DNA from: Paracoccaceae bacterium
GTDB lineage: Bacteria > Pseudomonadota > Alphaproteobacteria > Rhodobacterales > Rhodobacteraceae
Reading direction: 5' to 3'
DNA length: 47,814 nucleotides
NCBI GenBank assembly: GCA_027486345.1
Contig: JAIXPH010000025.1
Span: 1 to 47,814, forward strand
The position numbers and the translations under genes were made by a program. Within the stretch, counting starts at the first letter, position 1; every line of letters starts with the position of its first letter. The notes beneath the pieces were generated by a model, which made no database searches, was not told the origin of the DNA, and worked only from the letters and a program-made list of their open reading frames with translations. Positions 36,796 through 45,850 of the stretch are shown here, in pieces.

Positions 36796-37308
36796 CTAGC
36801 TGCATCCAAAACACCAAACTGCGAACATAACGAGAAGCAGGTTTCCGAAAGAGACGAACCATAAGACATGCCAAAAGATTGTGCGCGTCCCAATTTTCGT
36901 TTGATGCCTGGTTCCATCAACAGCAAGTGAATAAAAATTCGACCAACCAAAGTCAGCTGAAAATCGTCGCTCCAAGTCGGCAAGATACCTTTCCAGCATC
37001 TCTAAATGCTGTCGGAGGCCTTCGTTCCGCTCGGCCCCATAAAACGCCGTCAAAAACCCCAGAAGCGCCGAGGCAATTTGGATAACCCACACAGGAAGAA
37101 GTAGTTTCTCCGGAATAGTTTGACTGGCAGCCAAAAGAGTGAATACGAACGCTGCGGAAATAGCCTCGTGCTGATTCATGCGATCGATGGTCCGATTGAC
37201 CTCATCACGTAAGGGCTGATATTCGGCGATTAGGAGTTCCTTGTCACCATCCTTGAGTGATATCGTCTTATCAAGGTGAGTGCGATCATATTTCGGTCGT
37301 TGCGGCAA
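36796..37308 (-). CDS. unknown membrane protein inserted in the dcw cluster
   Basis: A 170-residue protein beginning at TTG 37308 with a good SD (AAGGGAGT, 7-8 bases away). A hydrophilic N-terminus has [19 protein letters not shown] (about 23-41). Hydrophobic helices follow at about 48-64 ([16 protein letters not shown]) and 68-90 ([21 protein letters not shown]). A charged helical stretch (about 92-125, [20 protein letters not shown]) leads to a third TM helix (about 147-167). GC is low: 27 of 60 in the line I counted (36841-36900). I recognise no named family; the EYxxLRxEV opening recalls small orphan membrane proteins seen in accessory regions. It is probably horizontally acquired. Its function is unknown. 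Confidence 0.7.
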   Translation of the reverse strand: MPQRPKYDRTHLDKTISLKDGDKELLIAEYQPLRDEVNRTIDRMNQHEAISAAFVFTLLAASQTIPEKLLLPVWVIQIASALLGFLTAFYGAERNEGLRQHLEMLERYLADLERRFSADFGWSNFYSLAVDGTRHQTKIGTRTIFWHVLWFVSFGNLLLVMFAVWCFGCS

Positions 37309-37499
37309 CTAGAACTCCCTTTCCGATTGGCTGTCCGCTGACAGCTCTAGGTTCAAGTTGTTTGGAGGCGCTAGTTAATGCGCCACTGTTCAGCGACATT
37401 TACCACCCAAGATCAGCGCCACACGAAAAACAGCCCCACATATGGGACCGCCCTCATGCACTCATCTTAGACGGGAACCGCCACGACGCAAGCGCCCCC
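37309..37499. other. spacer between mraY and the inserted gene
   Basis: A 191-base region of mixed composition with no convincing gene. In the mraY sense it contains CCCATATGTGGGGCTGTTTTT, which may be a weak terminator, and CTGTC-agcg-GACAG near the inserted gene's SD. The promoter of the inserted gene should be here, but no clear -35/-10 pair was found. The composition changes back to GC-rich at about 37450. Confidence 0.5.
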
Positions 37500-38582
37500 T
37501 CACCGCACCTTCAGCGTCGCCAGACCCACCAGCGCGAGGATGAGCGAGATGATCCAGAAGCGGATCACGATTTGGGGTTCGGCCCAGCCTTTTTTCTCGA
37601 AATGGTGGTGGATCGGGGCCATCAGGAACACGCGGCGGCCGGTGCGTTTGAAGTAGAGGACTTGGATGATCACGCTCATCGCCTCGACCACGAACAGCCC
37701 GCCGACGATGGCCAGCACGATCTCATGCTTGGTGCAGACGGCGATTGCGCCCAGTGCGCCGCCAAGGGCCAAAGACCCGGTATCGCCCATGAAAACCGCC
37801 GCCGGGGGGGCGTTGTACCACAGGAAGCCCATGCCGCCGCCAAAGAGGGCCGCGCAGAAGATCAACAACTCCCCCGTGCCGGGCACGAAATGCACGCCCA
37901 GATATTCCGTCCATTGCGAGTTGCCGACGACATAGGCGATCACGCCAAACGTCCCTGCCGCAATCATCACCGGCATGATCGCCAGCCCGTCCAGACCATC
38001 CGTCAGGTTCACCGCATTCGCCGCGCCCACGATCACCACCATGCCAAAGGGCACAAACAGGATAGACAGGTTGATCAGCACATCCTTGAAGAAGGGCAGC
38101 GCCAGTTGGTTGGTCAGCCCCTCCGGGTGGAACCGCGCGGCGGCATAAGAGGCCAGACCCGCGATCAAGAGCCCCGCGATGAAGCGCACCTTGCCCGAGA
38201 CGCCCTTGGTGTTCTGCTTGGTGACCTTGGCATAGTCATCGGCGAACCCGATCAGACCAAAGGCCAGCGTGACCAGCAGCACGATCCAGACATAGGGATT
38301 GTCCCAGCGTGCCCACAACAGCGTGGAGACCATCAGCGCCGACAGGATCAAGAGGCCCCCCATGGTGGGCGTTCCGGCCTTGGAAAAGTGGCTGGCCGGG
38401 CCGTCGTCGCGGATCGGCTGGCCCTTCTTCTGTTTGCGGCGCAACAGGTCAATCAGGGGTCGTCCGAAGACGAAGCCGAAGATCAGCGCGGTCAGGAAGG
38501 CCCCGCCGGCGCGGACGGTCTGATAGCGGAACAGGTTGAAGATGTCGCCGCCGTCCGAAAAGGCGGTAAGCCAGTAGAACAT
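37500..38582 (-). CDS. mraY: phospho-MurNAc-pentapeptide translocase MraY
   Basis: A 360-residue, ten-TM enzyme forming lipid I. Motifs are [19 protein letters not shown], the Asp pair in [12 protein letters not shown] (about 112-123), [13 protein letters not shown] (about 186-198) and the loop [12 protein letters not shown] (about 322-333). The start ATG 38582 directly abuts the murF stop. It ends the compact mraZ-mraY - strand unit before the inserted region. Confidence 0.97.
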   Translation of the reverse strand: MFYWLTAFSDGGDIFNLFRYQTVRAGGAFLTALIFGFVFGRPLIDLLRRKQKKGQPIRDDGPASHFSKAGTPTMGGLLILSALMVSTLLWARWDNPYVWIVLLVTLAFGLIGFADDYAKVTKQNTKGVSGKVRFIAGLLIAGLASYAAARFHPEGLTNQLALPFFKDVLINLSILFVPFGMVVIVGAANAVNLTDGLDGLAIMPVMIAAGTFGVIAYVVGNSQWTEYLGVHFVPGTGELLIFCAALFGGGMGFLWYNAPPAAVFMGDTGSLALGGALGAIAVCTKHEIVLAIVGGLFVVEAMSVIIQVLYFKRTGRRVFLMAPIHHHFEKKGWAEPQIVIRFWIISLILALVGLATLKVR

Positions 38583-40031
38583 TCACTCTGCCCCTTGATC
38601 CAATGCCGCGACCGACTGCCCCAATTTGCGCAGGCCGTCAACGACGAGCGAGACTTTCGATCCCTTCGATCCCTTCACAAGGATCACATCCCCTGCATCC
38701 ACAAGGTGGCGCGCCCGCAGGGCGAGTTCCGGCGCGGTCTCCACCCATTCGCCCCGCTGTGCGCGCGGCAGCGCCTGCCACAGCGCCTTCATGCGGGGGC
38801 CGACGCAATGGATGGTCGTGACCGCCTGCAGCCCCGGATGCTGCGCGATGGCGGCATGCAGCGCGGCCTCGGTCGGGCCAAGCTCCAGCATGTCGCCCAG
38901 CACCGCGATGCGGCGGCCGGTGTCATGGCGGCCGACGCCGTGTTGCGGCTCGGCGGTGATCAGCACATCCAAGGCCGCGGCCATCGAGGCCGGGTTGGCG
39001 TTGAAGGCGTCATCGAAGAGGTCGAAGGCGGTTTCCTCGACCACATCCAGAAGGATACGCTCGCGCGTGCCGCGCCCGGTCGGGGGGGACCAGCGCCCGA
39101 TGTCCAAGGCGGCGATGGCCGGATCGCAGCCCACCGCCTGTGCCACCGCGAGGGCGGCGAGGGCGTTGTGCGCGAAATGCCGCCCCGGCGAGGCGACCTT
39201 GAACAGCAAGGGTGCCCCCGGCACCGTGCCGCGCACGATGGTGGCGTTGCCCGACATATCCACCGAGGTGATGCGCCAATCGGCATCGGGGGAGGTGCCG
39301 AACAGCACCTGCCGCGCGCCCATCGCCTGCGCCTTGGCGGTCAGGATCGGGGTTGTCGCCAGATCGGCGTTCAGGATGGCCACACCGCCCGGAACGAGGC
39401 CCTCGATGATCGACGCCTTTTCATGGGCGATGCCTTCGACGCTGTCGAACGCCTCAAGGTGCGCGGGCGCGACAGTGGTCACCACCGCCACGTCCAAGCG
39501 GGCGAGGCGGGCCAAGGGCGCAATCTCGCCGGGATGGTTCATCCCGATCTCGATCACCGCAAAATCCGTATCGGCAGGCATCCGCGCGAGCGTCAGCGGC
39601 ACGCCCCAATGGTTGTTATAGCTGGCCTCGGCTGCATGGACGCGGCCCTGCCCGCCCAGGACCGCGCGCAGCATTTCCTTGGTCGAGGTCTTGCCGACCG
39701 ATCCCGTGACACCGACCACCTTCGCCTTGGTGCGGGCGCGGGCGGCGGCCCCCAATTCTTCAAGCGCGCGCAGGACATCGGGGACCAGCAGCAAGGGCGC
39801 ATCCGCCGCCACACCGTCGGGGATGCGGCTGACCAACGCCGCCGCCGCCCCTTTGGCCAGCGCTTGGGCCACGAAGTCATGCCCGTCCCGCACATCTTTC
39901 AGCGCGACGAACAGATCCCCTGGCTGGATCGTGCGGGTGTCGATGGAGACGCCCCCCGCCTGCCACTCGCCCGTGACCCGCCCGCCCGTCGCCGCTGCGG
40001 CCGCTGCCGCTGTCCAGAGGACATCACCCAT
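38583..40031 (-). CDS. murF: UDP-MurNAc-tripeptide--D-alanyl-D-alanine ligase
   Basis: A 482-residue Mur ligase. It has VSIDTRTIQPGDLFVALKD (about 29-47), the ATP loop GVTGSVGKTSTKEMLRAVL (about 108-126), IEIGMNHPGEI, FNANPASMAAAL and the terminal VKGSKGSKVSLVVDGL. It joins the Ddl product to the tripeptide. The start overlaps the murE stop by one base (TGATG). Confidence 0.96.
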   Translation of the reverse strand: MGDVLWTAAAAAAATGGRVTGEWQAGGVSIDTRTIQPGDLFVALKDVRDGHDFVAQALAKGAAAALVSRIPDGVAADAPLLLVPDVLRALEELGAAARARTKAKVVGVTGSVGKTSTKEMLRAVLGGQGRVHAAEASYNNHWGVPLTLARMPADTDFAVIEIGMNHPGEIAPLARLARLDVAVVTTVAPAHLEAFDSVEGIAHEKASIIEGLVPGGVAILNADLATTPILTAKAQAMGARQVLFGTSPDADWRITSVDMSGNATIVRGTVPGAPLLFKVASPGRHFAHNALAALAVAQAVGCDPAIAALDIGRWSPPTGRGTRERILLDVVEETAFDLFDDAFNANPASMAAALDVLITAEPQHGVGRHDTGRRIAVLGDMLELGPTEAALHAAIAQHPGLQAVTTIHCVGPRMKALWQALPRAQRGEWVETAPELALRARHLVDAGDVILVKGSKGSKVSLVVDGLRKLGQSVAALDQGAE

Positions 40032-41509
40032 CAGATCACCCCGTCCAAAGCCGCCACCGCGATGCTGGCCTGTTCCACATCGTCAAAGGGATAAACCTGC
40101 CCCTTGATGGTCTGCCCCGTCTCATGCCCCTTGCCCGCCACCAAGAGCGCATCGCCCGGTTGCAGTTCCGCCACGCCGCGCAGGATCGCTTCGGCGCGGT
40201 CGCCGACCTCAAACGCCGTGGGGCAGGCTTGCAGAATTTCGGCACGAATGGCCGCTGGTTCTTCGCTGCGGGGGTTGTCGTCTGTCACAAACAGAACATC
40301 CGCGTGCGCCGCCGCCGCTGCCCCCATCAAGGGGCGCTTCGTGCGGTCGCGGTCGCCGCCTGCGCCGAAAACCACAATGATGCGCCCCATCACATGCGGG
40401 CGCAGCGCCTTCAGCGCGGTTTCCACCGCATCCGGCGTATGGGCGTAATCGACAAAGACCTGCGCGCCGTTCTTGCGCGTCGCCGCGCGCTGCATCCGGC
40501 CCCGCACACCAGTCAACTGCGGCAAGGCGTTGAACACCCGCGCCGGATCATCGCCTGAGGCAATCGCCAGCCCTGCCGCCACCGCCACATTCGCCGCCTG
40601 AAACCCGCCGATCAAATCAAGGCGCACCTGCACCGCCTGACCCTGCCAGCCGATCCGCACCTCTTGCCCCGTCGCATCATAGCGGCGCGACAACAGTCGC
40701 AAGTCGGCCCCTGCCGCCTCCCCGACCGTCAACAGACGCTGCCCCCGCGCACGGGCCAAATCGACCAGACGCGCGGCATCGGGATCGTCTAGGTTGATCA
40801 CCGCCACCCCGCCCTCGGGCAAAACCCGCGAAAACAGCAACGCCTTGGCCTGAAAATAGGCCTCCATCGTGCCGTGATAGTCCAGATGGTCCTGGGTGAA
40901 GTTGGTGAAGCCCGCCGCCGCCAGACGCACGCCATCCATCCGGCGTTGGTCCAGACCGTGCGAGGATGCCTCCATCGCCGCATGGGTGACACCCGCACCC
41001 GCCGCCTGCGCCAGCATGGCGTGCAGCGTCACGGCATCGGGGGTGGTGTGGCTGGAGGGTGCCGCCCAAGCGCCCTCGACCCCGGTGGTGCCGATGTTGA
41101 TGGCCGGATGGCCCAACGCCATCCAGATTTGGCGGGCGAAGGTGGCCACGGATGTCTTGCCGTTGGTTCCCGTCACGGCAACCATCGTCTCTGGCTGCGC
41201 GCCGAACCACAGCGCCGCCGCCCCGGCGAGGGCCGCGCGCGGGTCTTCGGCCACCACAAGCGCGGCCTCCGATCCGGCCAAGGCATCCGCCGCCAGTGCA
41301 GCCCCTGCCGCATCGGTCAGGATCGCCGCCGCCCCGGCCTGCATAGCGGTTTCGACATAGGCCGCGCCATGCACCTTGACGCCCGGCAGTGCCGCAAAGA
41401 GCATCCCCGGACGCACCGCCCGGCTGTCCACCGTGACGCCCGTCACCACAGGATCGCGCCCGGCCCGTGCGGTCAGGCCCAGTTCTGAAAGTCTTGCCCG
41501 CTCCGCCAT
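40031..41509 (-). CDS. murE: UDP-MurNAc-L-Ala-D-Glu:meso-diaminopimelate ligase
   Basis: A 492-residue Mur ligase. It has TVDSRAVRPGMLFAALPG near the N-terminus, the ATP loop VTGTNGKTSVATFARQI (about 111-127), EASSHGLDQRRMDG, NFTQDHLDYHG, and DDNPRSEEP (about 409-417), the motif that selects meso-diaminopimelate in Gram-negative bacteria. There is a 21-base gap after ftsI. Confidence 0.97.
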   Translation of the reverse strand: MAERARLSELGLTARAGRDPVVTGVTVDSRAVRPGMLFAALPGVKVHGAAYVETAMQAGAAAILTDAAGAALAADALAGSEAALVVAEDPRAALAGAAALWFGAQPETMVAVTGTNGKTSVATFARQIWMALGHPAINIGTTGVEGAWAAPSSHTTPDAVTLHAMLAQAAGAGVTHAAMEASSHGLDQRRMDGVRLAAAGFTNFTQDHLDYHGTMEAYFQAKALLFSRVLPEGGVAVINLDDPDAARLVDLARARGQRLLTVGEAAGADLRLLSRRYDATGQEVRIGWQGQAVQVRLDLIGGFQAANVAVAAGLAIASGDDPARVFNALPQLTGVRGRMQRAATRKNGAQVFVDYAHTPDAVETALKALRPHVMGRIIVVFGAGGDRDRTKRPLMGAAAAAHADVLFVTDDNPRSEEPAAIRAEILQACPTAFEVGDRAEAILRGVAELQPGDALLVAGKGHETGQTIKGQVYPFDDVEQASIAVAALDGVI

Positions 41510-41530
41510 CGTTCCGGTCCCGCTCTTTGG

Positions 41531-43318
41531 TCAGTTTGATGCGGCTGTTAGCGTATCCGGGGCCTTGGGTTCAACCATGGGCCGCAAGCCAAGCAGCGGG
41601 GCCGCGCGGCGCACGATTTCGGCGGCCACGGGAACCGCAGTCCAGCCCGCCGTGCGGCGCGGTTCGGACCCGGAGGTGTCCACCGGCTCATCGAGCGTCA
41701 CCACCAGCACATATTTCGGCTCGGACGCGGGGAACATCATGGCGAATGTGTTCACCACCTTGTCGGTGTCATAGCCGCCCTGCTTGTTGGGCTTTTCGGC
41801 GGTGCCGGTCTTGCCCGCGACCTCATAGCCCGGCACGTCGGCCATGGTGGCCGTGCCGTGGGTGACCACTTCGCGCAGCATCGAGCGGGCGTCACGCGCG
41901 GTCTGTTCGGACATGACGCGCGGGCCGGTCTGCGGCACGCCGCCACGCAGAAGCGTCGGCGTGATGCGGATACCGCCATTGGCGATCGCGCCATAGGCTG
42001 CGGCCAGATGCATCGGGCTGGCCGAGATGCCATGGCCATAGGATGTCGTGATCACCGTGATGTCGGGCCATTTCTTCGGCACGATGGGCTTGGCCCCCGG
42101 CGCCTCGACCAGTTCGATCTGGGTGGGTTCAAAGAACCCAAGCGCCTTGTAGAACGCCTGCTGGCGCAAGGCCCCGATCGTCAGCGCAAGGTTCGCGGTC
42201 CCCACGTTCGAGGATTTGGCGATCACGTCGCGCACCGACAAAAGCGGGCCATAGTTCTTGTTCTGGAATTCCTTGATGGTGAAGCGGCCCACCTTTTTCG
42301 GCGCATTGGCGTCCACCATGGTGTCCGGCGTCACCAAGCCCAGTTCCAGCGCATTCGCGACGGTAAAGATCTTGAAGGTGGAGCCAAGCTCATAGACCCC
42401 CTGCACCGCGCGGTTGAACAACGGGCTATCGCCGGGTTCGCCGCTGGTGGGGTTGTTCGGGCGGTCGTTCGGATCAAAGGCCGGCAGCGAGGCGAGCGAG
42501 AGGATCTCCCCCGTATGCACATCCATCAGGATCGCCGCCGCGCCCTTCGCCGACAGCATGGTCATGCCGGTTTGCAGGATTTCCTCGACCACCGCTTGCA
42601 GCGTCAGGTCCAGTGACAGTTGCAGGGGTTGTCCCGCCTGCGCCGGGTCGCGCATCCGGGCGTCCAGCGCCTTTTCAATCCCCGCAGTGCCGATCACCTC
42701 GGCCGAATGTACGCCCTCGGCCCCGAAAGAGGTGCCGCCCAGCACATGCGCGGCCAAGGCACCGTTGGGATACAGCCGCATCTCGCGCGGGCCGAACAGA
42801 AGGCCGGGATCACCGATCTCATGCACGCGCTGCATCTGTTCGGGGCTCAGCACCTTGCGGATCCACAGGAAGCTGCGGCCATCGGTGAAGCGGCGATACA
42901 GATCCTCCGCCTTCAACTCGGGGAAAATCGCCGCCAGTTCCTGCGCCACACGCTTGGGGTCCACCATGTCGCGCGGATGGGCATAGAGCGCATGGGTCAA
43001 CATGTTGGTCGCCAGCACATTGCCGTTGCGGTCGGTGATGTCAGCCCGCTGCGCCGTGATCTCGGCCCCCAGCGCGGCCGAGCGCGGCTCCATCGGTTCG
43101 GTCGCGGCGAGAAGACCCATCCGCGCGCCGATCAGCGTGAAGGCCGCGGCAAAGCCCATGCCCAGCAGCAAGAGCCGCCCCTCGGCGCGCAGGCGGGACT
43201 TGTCGCGCATCGCCTCATGCCGCAGGCGCAGATTCTCGCGTTCGATGCTGTCGGGGTTCACGCCTTGCTGGCGGGCCAGAAGAATGCGTGCCAGCGGGCG
43301 AAGCGGGGTGCGGATCAC
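41531..43318 (-). CDS. ftsI: septal transpeptidase FtsI (PBP3)
   Basis: A 595-residue class B penicillin-binding protein. It has a cytoplasmic N-terminus (about 1-45), one TM helix (about 48-68, LLLLGMGFAAAFTLIGARM), a dimerisation/pedestal region (about 85-230), and a transpeptidase with the active-site STFK in YELGSTFKIF (about 315), SSN in IAKSSNVGT (about 370) and KTG in VAGKTGTAEKP (about 505). It works with FtsW. A 4-base overlap with ftsL indicates coupling. Confidence 0.97.
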   Translation of the reverse strand: MIRTPLRPLARILLARQQGVNPDSIERENLRLRHEAMRDKSRLRAEGRLLLLGMGFAAAFTLIGARMGLLAATEPMEPRSAALGAEITAQRADITDRNGNVLATNMLTHALYAHPRDMVDPKRVAQELAAIFPELKAEDLYRRFTDGRSFLWIRKVLSPEQMQRVHEIGDPGLLFGPREMRLYPNGALAAHVLGGTSFGAEGVHSAEVIGTAGIEKALDARMRDPAQAGQPLQLSLDLTLQAVVEEILQTGMTMLSAKGAAAILMDVHTGEILSLASLPAFDPNDRPNNPTSGEPGDSPLFNRAVQGVYELGSTFKIFTVANALELGLVTPDTMVDANAPKKVGRFTIKEFQNKNYGPLLSVRDVIAKSSNVGTANLALTIGALRQQAFYKALGFFEPTQIELVEAPGAKPIVPKKWPDITVITTSYGHGISASPMHLAAAYGAIANGGIRITPTLLRGGVPQTGPRVMSEQTARDARSMLREVVTHGTATMADVPGYEVAGKTGTAEKPNKQGGYDTDKVVNTFAMMFPASEPKYVLVVTLDEPVDTSGSEPRRTAGWTAVPVAAEIVRRAAPLLGLRPMVEPKAPDTLTAASN

Positions 43319-43677
43319 GGGAAATCTCCATCCGGGGCGACTTGGCCGATCACGTCCTGCGGATTGTCGATGCTGCCCATCAGGGGCACTTGCGGCGGAT
43401 AGGCGATGTCACGCGCGGCGCCCAATTGCTCGGGCGTCAGCGGGAACAGGCCCAGCCGGTCAAAGTTCAGCGTGGCCAGTTGGCGCAGCCGCTCGGGACG
43501 GTTGAGATAGGCCCATTCCGCGCGTTGCAGCGTCAGTGCCTCGCGCAGGGCCGCGATGTCATCCTGCAAGGCCGCCATGTCCTTCAGCGCCTGCTGCGTC
43601 GCGTAATTCTCGCGGTAGGCCCAGAACGCCAGCCCCATGACCGAAAGAAACGTCAGGACATAGAGCACAGGGCGCAT
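43315..43677 (-). CDS. ftsL: cell division protein FtsL
   Basis: A 120-residue bitopic protein. A short cytoplasmic N-terminus and TM helix ([21 protein letters not shown]) are followed by a periplasmic coiled coil (about 24-65, QQALKDMAALQDDIAALREAL) and a short tail. Low sequence conservation is usual; the identification rests on position between rsmH and ftsI plus topology. The start overlaps the rsmH stop by one base. Confidence 0.9.
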   Translation of the reverse strand: MRPVLYVLTFLSVMGLAFWAYRENYATQQALKDMAALQDDIAALREALTLQRAEWAYLNRPERLRQLATLNFDRLGLFPLTPEQLGAARDIAYPPQVPLMGSIDNPQDVIGQVAPDGDFP

Positions 43678-44681
43678 CAGCGGCGTCCTTTCTTGGTCTG
43701 GATCTGGGGCAGGCCCAACGCCTTGGGGTCCAGCGCACGCGGGGCCACATCGGTGCGCCGCGCCACGCGCAGCTTGGCCGACCGGGCGCGAGGGTTGTCG
43801 GCCAACTCCACCTCATCGGGGGCAACGGCCTTGCGGGTGACCATCTCAAAGCGCGCGGCATCTTCGGCCCGCGCCGGGGCATAGCGGTTGGCGTTCGACT
43901 CTGCGCCGCTGGCCAGTTGCAGGTAGCGCTTCACGATCCGGTCTTCCAGCGAATGGAACGTGACCACCGCCAGCATCCCGCCGGGTTTCAGCGCGCGTTC
44001 GGCAGCGGCCAGACCTTCGGCCAATTGGTCGAATTCGGTGTTCACGGCGATGCGGATGGCCTGAAAGCTGCGGGTCGCGGGGTGGCTTTGCCCCGGTTTC
44101 GGGCGCGGCAGGCAACGGGCGACGATCTCGGCCAGGCGCAGGGTCGTAGTGATCGGCTCCACCGCCCGCGCCGCGACGATGGCATGGGCGATCCGGCGCG
44201 AGGCGCGCTCTTCGCCATAGTGATAGAGGACATCGGCCAGCACGGTTTCATCCGATGTGTTCACCAGATCGGCGGCCGAGGGTCCATCCTGGGACATCCG
44301 CATGTCCAAGGGTCCGTCCTTCTGGAAGGAGAACCCCCGTTCCGCCCGGTCGATCTGCATCGACGAAATGCCAAGGTCGAGCACGACACCATCCAGCGGC
44401 CCGCCCGCGTGCTGATCCAGTTCGGAAAACGTCCCCGGCACCAGCGTCAGGCGGTCGCCATAGTCGCCGATCCAGCCCGCCGCCATTTCCAGCGCCAAGG
44501 GGTCACGGTCCACCCCGATCACGCGGTCCGCCCCCGCCGCCAGAAGGCCGCGCGCATAGCCGCCCGCGCCGAAGGTGCCGTCCAACCAGACCCCCTGCAC
44601 GGGTGCCACCGCCGCCAGAAGCGGGCGCAGCAGCACCGGAACATGCGGAGCGCGACCGGTTTCGGGATCGCTGCCGGTCAC
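43677..44681 (-). CDS. rsmH: 16S rRNA m4C1402 methyltransferase RsmH
   Basis: A 334-residue SAM methyltransferase (MraW). It has [13 protein letters not shown], the SAM loop [14 protein letters not shown] (about 34-47), [41 protein letters not shown]-type motifs and [16 protein letters not shown]. It is the conserved second gene of the dcw cluster, 3 bases after mraZ. Confidence 0.97.
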   Translation of the reverse strand: MTGSDPETGRAPHVPVLLRPLLAAVAPVQGVWLDGTFGAGGYARGLLAAGADRVIGVDRDPLALEMAAGWIGDYGDRLTLVPGTFSELDQHAGGPLDGVVLDLGISSMQIDRAERGFSFQKDGPLDMRMSQDGPSAADLVNTSDETVLADVLYHYGEERASRRIAHAIVAARAVEPITTTLRLAEIVARCLPRPKPGQSHPATRSFQAIRIAVNTEFDQLAEGLAAAERALKPGGMLAVVTFHSLEDRIVKRYLQLASGAESNANRYAPARAEDAARFEMVTRKAVAPDEVELADNPRARSAKLRVARRTDVAPRALDPKALGLPQIQTKKGRR

Positions 44682-44684
44682 GGT

Positions 44685-45200
44685 TCACACCCCCGTGTCG
44701 TCGCTCAGCAGCGACAGGATGTCCATGTCCTCGGGCAGGTCGGCAAGGTCGTCTTCCGCCGCGCGCAGGATATCGGCGTCATAGGTCGCGGCCTTCCATA
44801 TCTGGAACGTGTCCAGCGCGCCCGCGAACACCGCCTCGGCCCCCTTGGCCAGATCATCGGCCCCGATGCCGATCTTGTCGCGCACCTTGGCGGGCAGGAC
44901 GATGCGACCGTCGTCGTCAATCTCGATGGTGGCCGACAGGGTGATCAGGTTGCGCTCAAGGATGCGGCGCTTTTGCGATCCCAGCGGCAAGGCGCGGATG
45001 CGCGCCTCAAGCCGTGCGGCCTCGGCAATCGTGTAGCATTCGGTGAATTTGCGGCGCTCGTCGCCATAGACCATGACGATGCGCTTGCGGGTGCTGTCCG
45101 GATCGCCAGCTTCGAGGACACGGCGAAAGGCTGCCGGGATCGACACCCGCGCCTTGCCATCCACCTTTTGGGTGAACTCGCCTCTGAACGCCTCGGACAT
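44685..45200 (-). CDS. mraZ: transcriptional regulator MraZ
   Basis: A 171-residue DNA-binding protein with two SpoVT/AbrB-like halves: FRGEFTQKVDGKARVSIPAAFRRVLE (about 4-29) and TLSATIEIDDDGRIVLPAKVRDKIGI (about 85-110). Family knowledge: MraZ represses its own operon through tandem TGGG repeats spaced 10 bp, and such repeats are present at 45479-45542. I start at ATG 45200; a GTG 33 bases upstream is in frame, and SD-like AAGG/AAGGAG occur for both. A long structured leader precedes it. Confidence 0.94.
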   Translation of the reverse strand: MSEAFRGEFTQKVDGKARVSIPAAFRRVLEAGDPDSTRKRIVMVYGDERRKFTECYTIAEAARLEARIRALPLGSQKRRILERNLITLSATIEIDDDGRIVLPAKVRDKIGIGADDLAKGAEAVFAGALDTFQIWKAATYDADILRAAEDDLADLPEDMDILSLLSDDTGV

Positions 45201-45267
45201 GGGCCTTGCGGCTCCTTCTTGCTCGGCAGCCACACCATTTTCCGTTCACGGGTCTGTGAAACGGAAA

Positions 45268-45303
45268 CGGCGGATCGTGCTGCTGCCACTGCACGATCCG
45301 CCG
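45268..45303 (-). terminator. intrinsic terminator/attenuator in the mraZ leader
   Basis: Perfect 13-bp arms, CGGCGGATCGTGC (45268-45280) and its complement (45291-45303), with a 10-base loop. On the mraZ strand the stem is followed by TTTCCGTTTC. Placed between promoter and mraZ, it should stop most transcripts before the dcw operon. Confidence 0.8.
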
Positions 45304-45478
45304 CCTGTCCCATCGCTGGGCGTCCAGCTACGCGCGCCGCTTGGGGGAAGCGTCTGCTCGCTCGCGCGCCGGATCTCTTACATTCAAGAAAGCGAGTGCC
45401 TGTATGAAGCCTGATCGTTCGCCTGTTCGGGGTCTTGCGCTGCCCCTGCGTTGTATCTGCTCGCCGTCTCGATGAAGT

Positions 45479-45542
45479 ATGGATGCCACGGGATTTCATG
45501 GGTGGCAATGGAAAATTTTGGGAAAAGTTGGGTGAAGGCGGG
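45479..45542. promoter_or_regulatory. putative MraZ operator, seven 10-bp units
   Basis: GG occurs at exactly 10-bp intervals seven times on the + strand. The units are ATGG 45479, CGGG 45489, TGGG 45499, TGGA 45509, TGGG 45519, TGGG 45529 and CGGG 45539. MraZ is known to bind TGGGN repeats with this period. The array is about 280-340 bases from mraZ and reads CCCA in the mraZ sense. Confidence 0.6.
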
Positions 45543-45597
45543 CAAGCGCCATAAGGGCTTGCGCGGCAGGCACCGCCACACCGTGAAAACAGCCCTA

Positions 45598-45603
45598 GTT
45601 ATA
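45598..45603 (-). promoter_or_regulatory. possible -10 element for the mraZ leader
   Basis: TATAAC on the - strand (45603-45598) would place a start near 45590, just upstream of the MraZ repeat array, which is the arrangement known in E. coli. No good -35 is found at 16-18 bases, so this is a weak call. Confidence 0.3.
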
Positions 45604-45748
45604 GCGGAGCGGACACAAACAGCCCCAAGATGTGCCAAGCCTTGGCCCGTCCCGGCGCGCCCCATCTTTTCCCGGCGATTGTGGCTTTTTGTCAAATCCA
45701 TGGCCTGTTCACGGACGCTCGCGCCCGCGTGACGGGCGGAAATGGCAA

Positions 45749-45773
45749 AAGTCCGGGGGTTCGCCCCGGACTT
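45749..45773 (-). terminator. Rho-independent terminator of mrp
   Basis: A perfect 10-bp stem AAGTCCGGGG (45749-45758) with its complement (45764-45773) and a 5-base loop. On the - strand it runs into TTTTGCC. It lies 78 bases after the mrp stop and insulates mrp from the mraZ leader. Confidence 0.8.
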
Positions 45774-45850
45774 CCCATGAATTCCCACCGAAGTGATTCG
45801 CTGTGATCCGCTGCGCTTATCGCGTCCCGTCTGATCCCGGCGCCGCGCGC

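Larger units (their letters stand above)
45258..45590 (-). ncRNA. upsM: UpsM-like attenuator RNA in the mraZ leader
   Basis: The 650 bases upstream of mraZ contain no convincing gene but have the layout known for UpsM of Rhodobacter sphaeroides. That is an abundant sRNA made by premature termination in the mraZ 5' UTR. A perfect intrinsic terminator (45268-45303) lies 68 bases before the mraZ ATG. The 3' end is therefore near 45258. The 5' end is uncertain: a TATAAC box at 45603-45598 would give about 330 nt, but a start nearer 45465 would match the roughly 200 nt I recall for UpsM. Identity is inferred from synteny and structure, not sequence comparison. Confidence 0.5.

Noticed and set aside
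37257-40094. A 945-codon open frame on the + strand.
   Set aside because: It is antisense to mraY and murF; it is a shadow produced by strong third-position GC bias.
45384-45788. A 134-codon frame on the - strand in the mraZ leader.
   Set aside because: It has no SD or homology I can recognise, overlaps the MraZ repeats and the mrp terminator, and has irregular composition; the region fits a leader RNA better.
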